Assembly (NCBI RefSeq): GCF_027886475.1
Contig: NZ_CP115670.1
Coordinates: forward strand, 744,001-808,000
DNA from: Corynebacterium sp. SCR221107
GTDB lineage: Bacteria; Actinomycetota; Actinomycetes; Mycobacteriales; Mycobacteriaceae
Direction of reading: 5' to 3'
DNA length: 64,000 bases
Below, in pieces: positions 35,053 through 42,603 of this stretch. Positions within the stretch are counted from its first letter, which is position 1. Every line of letters begins with the position of its first letter. The notes under the pieces are model-generated. The model did not search any database. It saw nothing but the letters and a program-made list of their open reading frames with translations, and had not been told where the DNA came from. A program made the position numbers and the translations under genes.

Positions 35053-35982
35053 TTACTGGGCTCTTCTGATGATGTTGAATTCCTCGTAGTCCTGCTCGTA
35101 TTCGATCGGGGGAACGTCACCGATCGACGAATGCAGACGCTGGTGATTATACCAGTAGACCCACGAGGCCGTTTCCGTTTCGACCTCCTGGGCATCCCTC
35201 CATGTCCGTGCAGGGTCGAAGTCGATGAGCTCAGTCTTGTAGAGCCCGATCGTCGACTCCATCATCGCGTTATCCAAGGCGTCACCGGCCGAGCCGATCG
35301 AGCCCTGCAACCCGGCCTCTGTCAGCGCGTCCGTGAACGCCAGCGAGGTGTACTGGGCTCCCGCGTCCGAGTGGTGGACGATGCCGGTGGAGGTGAAGTC
35401 CATGCGGGTGCGCCGGCGGGAAAACAGGGCGTGTTCCAGGGCCATGAGCACCATCCGGGTGTCCATGACCGTGGTGACCACCCAGCCGAGGATCATCCGC
35501 GAATAGGCGTCGACGATGAAGGCGACGTAACAAAAGCCCTGGCGGGTCCACACGTAGGTGAAGTCCGCGATCCACCACTGATCCGGGTGCGACGGGTACG
35601 TCCATCTGCGGTTGATCCGGTCCGGGTGCCGGCGGTGAGCGGGGTTGGCCACCGTCGTTTTCTTACGGTGCATCCCGCGTGAGACACCGCGGATGCCGGT
35701 GATCTTCATCAGCCGTTCGACCTGGTCACGACCGATGCTCATGCCGTCGCGGACAGCGGCCTTCCAGAGTTTACGGCGGCCGTAGACCTTGCGGTTGGCC
35801 TCCCATAGCCGGTAGATGCGGTGAGCGGCATAGGCCTGATCCAACTCGGCGTCCGAAGGGCCGAACCCGCGGGCCTGGTGGGCGTAAAAGGTGCTTGGGG
35901 CAATCGCGATGCCATGGGCGGTGAGTGTTTCGCAGATTGGCTCGACTCCGAAGCGGTGGCGGTAGGTGCGGATGAAGTCCAC
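35053..35982 (-). CDS. IS3-family transposase OrfB
   Basis: 309 residues with an intact DDE core: IADFTYVWTRQG (first Asp), HHSDAGAQYTS (second Asp) and ALDNAMMESTIGLYK (Glu). The N-terminal HTH_21 region is present. It follows OrfA directly; functional transposase is normally made by a programmed frameshift joining the two. Confidence 0.92.
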   Translation of the reverse strand: MDFIRTYRHRFGVEPICETLTAHGIAIAPSTFYAHQARGFGPSDAELDQAYAAHRIYRLWEANRKVYGRRKLWKAAVRDGMSIGRDQVERLMKITGIRGVSRGMHRKKTTVANPAHRRHPDRINRRWTYPSHPDQWWIADFTYVWTRQGFCYVAFIVDAYSRMILGWVVTTVMDTRMVLMALEHALFSRRRTRMDFTSTGIVHHSDAGAQYTSLAFTDALTEAGLQGSIGSAGDALDNAMMESTIGLYKTELIDFDPARTWRDAQEVETETASWVYWYNHQRLHSSIGDVPPIEYEQDYEEFNIIRRAQ

Positions 35983-35984
35983 GA

Positions 35985-36317
35985 TTACCGAAGTTTGCGG
36001 TCGAGCTCCGCCTGGGCGAAAAAAGCCGACGCCGTCTTCAAGATCTCATTGGCCCGACGCAGCTTGGCCACTTCCTTGGCCTGCTCGTCGTAAGCGGCCT
36101 GGAGTTGCTCGTAGGACAGGGAACCGGGCTCCGGGGCCTGCGACTGCTGCTCGTGCCTGCGGATCCAGTTGCGCAGCGTCGATTCCTTCACGCCGAGCAA
36201 CTCGCCGATCTCCCGGCGGGCGCCGGCCTTGGAGATGTCGCCTTCCTCGAGGCGCTCGAAGTACATGCGCACCGCGCGGTCCTGCGTAGCTGCGTCGTAC
36301 TGACTGGGTCGTGCCAT
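35985..36317 (-). CDS. IS3-family transposase OrfA
   Basis: 110 residues: a helix-turn-helix (AGARREIGELLGVKESTLRNWIR) and a leucine-zipper helix (LRRANEILKTASAFFAQAEL), the DNA-binding half of the IS3 transposase. Intact and adjacent to OrfB. Confidence 0.9.
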   Translation of the reverse strand: MARPSQYDAATQDRAVRMYFERLEEGDISKAGARREIGELLGVKESTLRNWIRRHEQQSQAPEPGSLSYEQLQAAYDEQAKEVAKLRRANEILKTASAFFAQAELDRKLR

Positions 36318-36377
36318 GATGCTGATCGTCCTCCTAGGGTAAAACCTAGTCTCCGATCACTTCAGGCCGCCTCAGAG

Positions 36378-36941
36378 ATCCTCACACGCAATGCCATGAA
36401 TATTGCCCTTCAAGACTGGAACTATGAGAAATGCGGACACAGGGACTGGTCCCTGGAACACCAATCAGCGGATCTCTTATATGACATGCTTAATCGCCCC
36501 ATGAAGCAAGCCAGGAAGTGGGCGCGGAAAGAGTCTCGACGGCGGAGCCGAGGGCACGCCCGCAGGAACGCTCCACCAAATCACAATGACGTTGTAGCTC
36601 AGCTCACTCTAGGTAACTGGTCCAATCTTTTGGGAGAGGCATTACCGGACCACCGTCCAAATGCACGAATACTGTGGAGGGAGTGCCTACACAGAGCATT
36701 CCCCAACGTCGACTCTGGGGACCAATCGCGAGAAGACATCGGGAAGAAGTTCGCGCGATTGACCCATCTGCGCAATCGAGTATCACACCAAGAAAACCTC
36801 TTGGAGGCCAACGTGCGCAGTCGGCTTAACGACATGCTTACCGTGCTCAGAGCCATTGACGATAGTTATCCTGGCTGGGCTATGGTCGGCAGCCAGGTAC
36901 GACAGATGGCCCGGGAAGATCCTCGCAAAAGCTGGGTCTAG
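36378..36941 (+). pseudogene. Abi family protein, 3' part (HEPN region)
   Basis: The remaining 187 codons of the Abi gene, beginning ILTRNAMNIAL. It holds the HEPN-like RNase motif RNRVSH (R-N-x3-H) followed by QENLLEANVRSRLNDML. Abi/HEPN proteins stop phage growth by cleaving RNA. Cut off from its start by the IS, it should be inactive unless the IS leaves precisely. Confidence 0.8.
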
Positions 36942-37053
36942 GAGACTCTGGTTGCGTAGGGTCAACTTCAATCCACCCATTTAGTCAGACGGAGCAACAC
37001 CGGGGGCAATTCACTACTAGAGGACAAGGGAGTGAGGTACGAACTCCCGCGTC

Positions 37054-37077
37054 AGCCCAACGAGCGAAGCGAGGCGG
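37054..37077. repeat. Dispersed repeat, copy 1 (partial)
   Basis: A 24-base segment beginning AGCCCAACGAGCGAAGCGAG is also found at 57175-57198 (identical) and 58863-58886 (one mismatch). Here only the right half of the longer 50-base unit is present. Confidence 0.6.
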
Positions 37078-37166
37078 AAGAATTGCACCATGGTTCAGTT
37101 CCTTTCGCGCTATTATGCTTTCTTTCCTGCGTCTACGCGTCCAGGATAATTAATGCCGTCTTGGTG

Positions 37167-37188
37167 CCTTGCCGTCATGACGGCAAGG
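37167..37188. other. 22-bp perfect palindrome
   Basis: CCTTGCCGTCA and its exact complement meet without a loop. It lies just downstream, on the minus strand, of the frameshifted gene at 37209 and could serve as its terminator. Confidence 0.5.
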
Positions 37189-37208
37189 CGGCTTTGCGGT
37201 TGGACCGT

Positions 37209-37738
37209 TTAGAGTTCAGGGGGTTCGTAGCTGTGTTGTGGGGTGGTTTGCTGGGCTGGCGCGGTGGGTGATGTGACGTTCCGTGACAGTTGTTGGTGGA
37301 TTCGTTGTTCGACGGTCTGGTCCTCGACAGAGCCCGGCGTGCTCTCGTTTGTAGCGGCGTCGCGGTTGATTTCGGCGATTATGGCGGCGTGTTGGTTGGT
37401 GTATGTGCGGATGGTGTCACTGATGAGGGTAGAAGGGCGAATGTGTGCGACAGGCTGTTCAGGGGGCAGGGTGGCGTCGAGTTGGGCAGTGAAGCGGGCG
37501 TTGTAGAATGCGGCACCGGTTGATAGCGGGATGCCCCATTCATCAGTGTTGATCGGCGGGTGCTGGGGGTGCGTGTTGGCAGTGTGTAGTGGAAGGAGTC
37601 GTCATAGACCCGGCGGAGAGCGCAGTAGGCAAGTCCTGCAGTGACGAGTGGTGGCGGTGAGTCGTCGGCCGGGTGTTCGAGGCTGTCTGAGAACGCCGAC
37701 CCGCAGCGAGCATCAGAGGATGAAGACTGGGTCGTCAC
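37209..37738 (-). pseudogene. Frameshifted gene of unknown function
   Basis: A reading frame opens at ATG 37738 with MTTQSSSSDARCGSAF and has good coding character for about 50 codons. It then degenerates, while a second minus frame takes over (INTDEWGIPLSTGAAFYNARFT, LISDTIRTYTNQHAAIIAEINRDAA) and runs to TAA at 37209-37211. The switch is near 37560-37600. Joined, it would be about 175 residues, soluble, with no motif I recognise. An IS6-type end fragment stands only 16 bases upstream. Confidence 0.5.
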
Positions 37739-37754
37739 GGCTCTCCGCCTGGAG

Positions 37755-37768
37755 TTTGCAACAGCACC
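37755..37768. repeat. Isolated IS6-family right end
   Basis: TTTGCAACAGCACC matches the right terminal repeat of the decayed IS6 copy at 47384-47921. No transposase is attached. It opens the 9.6-kb metal-resistance block that ends at the left end of that IS. Confidence 0.7.
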
Positions 37769-38032
37769 GTAAGACCTCTGAACTAGGTTGTCGAGAAAAT
37801 GATGACACCTAGCATTTCAGGAAAAAGTAACCTCCCGCCCCTCACAATGTCTTACATTCGACGATAGCTATCCCCCTCCACCATCTTTCCGTAGAAGAAA
37901 TGATCGATTTCGACACTAGAACCTGGTCCTAAAGTCGTGGGCGGTCAAGGTGTCTACCCCTGAAAGGGTGGGTTTACTAAATATCCATCGAGACGAGGAG
38001 AAAAAAGATGCGGCTTCAAATACCTTTAAACC
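37769..38032. other. Gap with short leader ORF
   Basis: No full gene. At 38008-38064 there is an 18-codon ORF (MRLQIPLNHGLITSSPFH) with CGAGGAG 7 bases upstream; it overlaps the start of the next gene in another frame and may be a leader or couple its translation. Confidence 0.35.
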
Positions 38033-38380
38033 ATGGCCTCATTACTAGTTCACCTTTTCACTGATCGGGATGCTGCCGAGCGCCTCGGTAATGAAATCGC
38101 AGTGGTGATAGGTCATGACCTGGGTTTCGCCATCGGCACTTCTGAAGATTACGAGGTGGAGGCCCTTGAAATTCAGTGGCGTATCGAACGGCCTGGAATG
38201 ACGCCTCATGGCTTAGCAGGACACCAGCTGACTTACGTGTTCAAATCGCTACCTGAGGCACGAGAGGCTCAGCTTCAGGTTCAAGCGTTCCTCACCAACT
38301 TAGGAACTGAACCACATATCCCGGAAATCCCCTGGGCAACCTCTATGGTTCCCGACGAAGAAGGAGACAATGATGAATAA
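38033..38380 (+). CDS. Hypothetical protein, 115 aa
   Basis: A soluble acidic protein that resembles a compact alpha/beta fold (ASLLVHLFTDRDAAERLGNEIAVVIG, then HQLTYVFKSLPEAREAQLQVQAFLTNLG). No family recognised. Its own ATG lacks a good ribosome-binding site but lies within the short ORF at 38008, which has one. It overlaps the start of the next, secreted protein gene by 8 bases. Confidence 0.5.
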   Translation: MASLLVHLFTDRDAAERLGNEIAVVIGHDLGFAIGTSEDYEVEALEIQWRIERPGMTPHGLAGHQLTYVFKSLPEAREAQLQVQAFLTNLGTEPHIPEIPWATSMVPDEEGDNDE

Positions 38381-38717
38381 TCGTCGAGTTAAACGATTCG
38401 TGACTGTGGCTGGCGCCGCAATCATCGGGCTTGCTAGCACTTTATCTGCCCCCATTGTGGCGACAGCAGCGCCGTCGGCACCTGCTATCTCTGCACCGGA
38501 TGCAACTGCGGCCGCACGTGGGCAATTCACCACCAAATGTCAGCTCGTCCGCTACGAGGGCGGAACCACCGTTGTTGGGTACATATATGGCTATGGCAAG
38601 ACGCGTCTAGAGTCTGTGAGGGACGCTAACCGTCAGGTACCCGCTGGGCACTACAAGCGTCACTGCAATACAACCTACTTTGTCGGTGGCAGCTTTAGCA
38701 TCGAAGATGATCGATAA
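38373..38717 (+). CDS. Small secreted protein with two cysteines
   Basis: 114 residues. Signal peptide ending ATA-AP, then a Pro/Ala-rich linker and a domain of about 65 residues with CQLVRYEGG and HCNTTYFVGG. The two cysteines may form a disulphide. AAGGAG sits 6 bases before ATG 38373. Overlap with the gene before suggests a two-gene unit, perhaps an effector or bacteriocin-like protein with partner, but that is only a suggestion. Confidence 0.55.
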   Translation: MNNRRVKRFVTVAGAAIIGLASTLSAPIVATAAPSAPAISAPDATAAARGQFTTKCQLVRYEGGTTVVGYIYGYGKTRLESVRDANRQVPAGHYKRHCNTTYFVGGSFSIEDDR

Positions 38718-38819
38718 AAAATGTAGTATTTTCCCTAAGCCACAATCCGTCGAGAAATCTCAGGTATTGAACCTTTCCTCGGTGGAACAAGCAAAGAGGT
38801 GCTCCGCGGATAGCGGGGG

Positions 38820-38891
38820 GTGCTGTTCCCGATCGTTTTAATCGGCCTGGGTATCTTCATCCTCGTCAGCGGCGGCGCCTTCGGCCTTTAA
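38820..38891 (+). pseudogene. cadD 3' fragment, copy 1
   Basis: The last 23 codons and stop of a CadD-type cadmium transporter (VLFPIVLIGLGIFILVSGG). Nothing of the rest of the gene is present upstream. Nearly the same segment recurs at 39130-39201. Confidence 0.6.
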
Positions 38892-39063
38892 TAAACTCAT
38901 CCCCGTGCTCCTAGGGCCTCTCTAGGTTTCCTCACCGGCATCAACTGACCGCCCATGAAGTTGTGAAAAGCCGCTGCCGCAGGGACTCGACCACGCTAGC
39001 GCGACAGAAATTCTAAAACTGCCCTATTGGGGTGTACCTCAAATCGACAGGTAGGGGTGGCAG

Positions 39064-39201
39064 GTCCTGCTGGCGAAATTCGTTGCCACCCGTCCGCCCA
39101 TCGCCGAGGTCCTCGAACGCTGGGAACATGTATTGTTCCCCATCGTTCTGATCGGCCTGGGCATTTTCATCCTCGTCGGCGGCGGTGCTTTCGGTCTCTA
39201 G
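39064..39201 (+). pseudogene. cadD 3' fragment, copy 2
   Basis: The last 45 codons of a CadD-type transporter (FVATRPPIAEVLERWEHV, then LFPIVLIGLGIFILVGGG and the stop). The segment is in frame to the TAG at 39199 but has no start. Two tail fragments 300 bp apart suggest repeated recombination at the end of a lost cadmium-resistance gene. Confidence 0.65.
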
Positions 39202-39368
39202 GGGATCGATCATGAATTTACGCAGCATGGTCAATTCTTGGTATCGAAGGCCGCGAATCGCCACGCCACCCCTCCCATTGCAGATGGTCATTGCCGGGGG
39301 CAAGCGCGCGGTGTGATGATGGAATCGAAGGGCAGACGGGATTGTCGGCCCCTCGGAAGTAGGCGACG

Positions 39369-39908
39369 ATGATCGACCGTGTTGAGATAACAGAGGGATA
39401 CTGGCGAGCCTGTGTCGAACTGGAGGACGTCCTCGCGCGGGCTGGGGATGCCGAGCTGCGCAGCCGTAGCGTGGGGACCCGGTGGACGAATGAGGAACTG
39501 CTGTTTCACATGGTCTTCGGCTATATGGTGGTCCGTCGACTGCTACCTCTGGTCAAGTTCTTCGGCCATCTGCCGCCCTCGCTGAGCGAGGTGTTCGCGC
39601 GTCTGCTCAATGCCAGCACCCGCCCCTTCGGCTGGGTCAACTACTGGGGATCTCGGGCTGCGGCCCGGGTCTACCACCGTCACCGCATGGCCCGGAAACT
39701 CCGGTGGCTCACCGCCGCCCTGGCCACTAGTCTGGAGAAGGAATCCGAGCACTCCCTGGCACGTGAGATGGCGTTTCCGACCCGGTGGGATCCGTTCTTT
39801 GCCCCGGCGATGACGGTGGCGGACGTCTACGCCTATCCGACTTGGCACTTTGATTTCCACGCCCGGCAACTGAGTCTGCCCTTCGAGCGGGGAAACGCGG
39901 AGAAATAG
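39369..39908 (+). CDS. DinB-family protein
   Basis: 179 residues. It has the DinB four-helix pattern with metal-ligand histidines: RWTNEELLFHMVFGYMVV near residue 50 and WHFDFHARQLSLP near the C-terminus (His-x3-His). DinB/YfiT proteins in actinobacteria include mycothiol-dependent transferases; which substrate applies here is unknown. It sits beside the CDF pump in the metal block. Confidence 0.7.
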   Translation: MIDRVEITEGYWRACVELEDVLARAGDAELRSRSVGTRWTNEELLFHMVFGYMVVRRLLPLVKFFGHLPPSLSEVFARLLNASTRPFGWVNYWGSRAAARVYHRHRMARKLRWLTAALATSLEKESEHSLAREMAFPTRWDPFFAPAMTVADVYAYPTWHFDFHARQLSLPFERGNAEK

Positions 39909-40041
39909 GAAATCCTCACTCCAAGGACCCTCGCCGCCAGTGGCCGGCCGGGGACTGTGAACAGCCCAGAAATATAGTGATAAGCAGGTCAAAAAGGGCG
40001 GACAAGCCGTCGCCGTGGGGTCCCACTCTGGCAGTGAGTGA

Positions 40042-40950
40042 TCAACAGACCTCTTCGTGATGGACGTGGCCGTCCTGCTCGATCTGGATAGTCGAGTGCT
40101 CAATGCCGAAGTCTTGCAACCGAGTTTGAGCGGCGGCCAGAATCCCTCCGTCGGAGACGTTCATATCGTCGACGACCAGGTGGCAGGTGGCAAGCGGTTT
40201 CGTGCCGTCGGTGCTCCAGATGTGCAGGTCGTGCACGGCCGTGACCCCGGGCAGGCCGACCAGGGCGGCTTCCACCTCGCGGGTATCGACACCCCGGGGG
40301 GTGTGGTTCATCAGGACCGAGAGGGACTCGGCCAGCAGGCGCAGTGCTCGCGGCAGCACCAGGGCGGCAATGAACAGGGAGGCGATGGTGTCGGCAGCTA
40401 ACCAACCGGTGAAGTGGATGATCAGGCCGGCGATGATCACGGCAACCGAACCGACCAGGTCGGAGAGCACATGCAGGTACGCCCCGCGCATATTGAGGCT
40501 CTCATGCTGACGGCGCATGAGAATCAGGGCGGAGATCAAGTTAGCCAGCAAACCGACCACCGCCACGACGAGCATCATGCCCGTGTCGATCGATTCGTGG
40601 CCGCCGATCCGGCCAACCGCGCGGATGACGATCCAGACCGAGACCGCGGAGACCACCGCGGCATTGACCAGTGCGGCGAGCACCTCGACGCGGCGGTAAC
40701 CGTAGGTGGCCCGGGGGGTGGCCGCACGACGGCCGATGAGGAGGGCCACCAGGGCAATGAGCAGCCCCGTGGAATCCGAGAGCATATGCATCGCATCGGA
40801 CAGCAAAGCCAACGAACCGGAAACGAGGCCGCCGATCACCTGGGCCAGGAAGATGGTGGCGGTCAGGGCGAAGGTGACCGCCAGGGCGGTGAGGGATCCG
40901 CTCGGGGCAGTACGGTGGCCGGGGTCATGGTCGTGTTGGTGCGCGCTCAT
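40042..40950 (-). CDS. CDF-family divalent metal efflux transporter (CzcD/ZitB type)
   Basis: 302 residues. A His-rich N-terminus (HQHDHDPGH) and six membrane spans are followed by a cytoplasmic ferredoxin-like domain. The metal-transport site is formed by SDAMHMLSD (span 2) and HVLSDLVGS (span 5), both with the HxxxD pattern of Zn/Cd exporters. The tail ends HVHHEEVC. It would expel Zn2+, Cd2+ or Co2+ in exchange for protons. Complete and of normal length. Confidence 0.92.
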   Translation of the reverse strand: MSAHQHDHDPGHRTAPSGSLTALAVTFALTATIFLAQVIGGLVSGSLALLSDAMHMLSDSTGLLIALVALLIGRRAATPRATYGYRRVEVLAALVNAAVVSAVSVWIVIRAVGRIGGHESIDTGMMLVVAVVGLLANLISALILMRRQHESLNMRGAYLHVLSDLVGSVAVIIAGLIIHFTGWLAADTIASLFIAALVLPRALRLLAESLSVLMNHTPRGVDTREVEAALVGLPGVTAVHDLHIWSTDGTKPLATCHLVVDDMNVSDGGILAAAQTRLQDFGIEHSTIQIEQDGHVHHEEVC

Positions 40951-41072
40951 GCCTGCAGCCTAGCAGGGAAAAACTCTTATTGAAAGCTTATTGAAAATGC
41001 TTGATGGATTTGGCCCCGTGCCGTCGTGAAAGGGTGCCAGTGGGCCGAAAGGCGCTGGGCAGAAGGCTGCGG

Positions 41073-41757
41073 TTAGAACCGCTCGCGCTGGGGATCGGTG
41101 AATTTCCGGGAGTGGTTCGGCTGGCTGTCGCCGTAACGGTCGTGCAACAGGCGCGCACGGGCACCCGAGAATGCGGAAAGAGTGGCTTGGGCATGGGCGA
41201 GACCCTGGGTGTCATTTTCCGGGTGAGTGGTGCGGAGGGCGCCCACCGTGTCGGAATCTGTCTCTTCGTCCTGAGAGTCCCCGGTCTGCTGCGAGGATGT
41301 CGATCCGTCGGCCAGCTCGGCCTCCTCGCGGCGCACACGGCGACGTTCCTTCATCTCCGCCCAAATAAAGTACCCCAGGCCGAGCGGGGCCATGATGCCG
41401 AAGGCAATCCACTGGAAGGCGTAGGACAAGTGCGAACCGCGGTCGAGCATGGGCACCGGGATAGCGGTGATCTCCCCGGCCTGCCCCTCGGCCAGCTGCA
41501 CATAGTCCTCCGCCAGATCCCTGCCGGTCACCTCGGAAATCTGCGCGGTGTTAATGCCGTAGACCTGGCGGTAGCCCTGGTCCTCGATCGGGGGGGGACA
41601 TCGGTGTCTGCTCGGTGAATCGGGCGTGGCCGACGATGGACTGCTCACCGGCTGGCGCAGTATCCATCGGTGGGACACCGCCCTCAAGCGGCGGGTTGAA
41701 ACCCCGGTTGACCAAGATGACCTCACCGGAGTTCAGGATGTAGCGGGAGTCTTCTGC
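41073..41757 (-). pseudogene. SURF1-family gene, truncated and frameshifted
   Basis: The C-terminal part is readable (AYAFQWIAFGIMAPLGLGYF, then WAEMKERRRVRREE), as in the last span of SURF1, a cytochrome oxidase assembly factor. Upstream coding (YILNSGEVILVNRGF, EQSIVGHARFTEQTPM) is in another frame. The switch is a run of eight G at 41590-41597 where seven would keep the frame. The N-terminal third is missing; the fragment meets the CopC stop codon directly. Confidence 0.8.
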
Positions 41758-41760
41758 TCC

Positions 41761-42345
41761 CTAACGCCTGTCACGGCTCCGGACAACCAGCACGATGGCC
41801 CCGGCGATGACGCCGAAGAGGGCCAACCCCGCGAGGGTCAGGACTATCGGATTACTGACTACGGAGGTGGCCCCCTCGGCGGTGTTCTCGGCGGCTGTGG
41901 TCTCCTCCACAGGCTTGGCGTCGGTGCCCGTGGTGGTGGCGGTCGTTTGGGCGTCACCGACGACGGTGAAGGTGGTCGCGCTGCGGGTGGCGTGGCCGTC
42001 GGAGGAGAGGATCTGGAAGCCGATGGTGTAGTCACCTGGCCCGCCGCTGACATCCGCAGGTAGATCAAGGGTCACCAGTCGGCCGTCGATGGTCGGCTCA
42101 CCACTGAACAGGAGATCACCGGAGTTCTGGTCGGTGATGGCTACGGTGCTGAAACCTTCCTGGGGAAGCCCGGAGAACTCCAGCTCGATGCTGCGCGGAA
42201 ATTCTTCGACCACGTCACCGTCCGCGGGATTGCCGCCGATCACGGAGTCATGCGCGAGGGCAACCGGGGTGGCTACGACGGTCAGGGCCCCGACCGCCAC
42301 AACAGTAGCCAGCACACGACGAGGGAGCGTGGGGGAGATGATCAC
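41761..42345 (-). CDS. CopC-type copper-binding exported protein
   Basis: 194 residues starting at GTG 42345 with AGGAGGAC just upstream. The signal peptide ends VALA, exposing an N-terminal histidine (HDSVIGGNPADGDVV), the usual copper ligand of CopC. The domain continues with IELEFSGLPQEGF and ends QILSSDGHATRS. A Thr/Glu-rich linker and one membrane span with a basic end (VVRSRDRR) anchor it. It would hand copper to CopD, encoded divergently next door. Confidence 0.88.
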   Translation of the reverse strand: MIISPTLPRRVLATVVAVGALTVVATPVALAHDSVIGGNPADGDVVEEFPRSIELEFSGLPQEGFSTVAITDQNSGDLLFSGEPTIDGRLVTLDLPADVSGGPGDYTIGFQILSSDGHATRSATTFTVVGDAQTTATTTGTDAKPVEETTAAENTAEGATSVVSNPIVLTLAGLALFGVIAGAIVLVVRSRDRR

Positions 42346-42603
42346 GAAAGTCCTCCTGGGTTGGGCCGGTTCTTCAACCGGATGTGAGCGACTAAGACAC
42401 CTGCCTGCGGGAGGTACCAAGACACTAGTCGGAACAGGCGGGAGGAAAGTTCCCGGCCACGGCGCCTTCACCGGGTGTTGTTCTTCCCAGGTCGGTGCCC
42501 CCTGCAGGGGGCGAACCGGGGGAAGATACCGGTCCCTGGGCAATTTACAAGAACACCCGCAGGCCCTATTAGGGTGAACCTCACGCCCGCTTCCGAGCAC
42601 ACC

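Larger units (their letters stand above)
35013..36374 (-). mobile_element. IS3-family insertion sequence, complete
   Basis: 1362 bp. The ends are imperfect inverted repeats that share TGA, CGGCCTGA and TCGGAGACTA. A 3-bp direct repeat GAG flanks both sides (35010-35012 and 36375-36377), typical of IS3-family insertion. OrfA and OrfB are both intact, so the insertion is probably recent and may be active. Confidence 0.9.
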
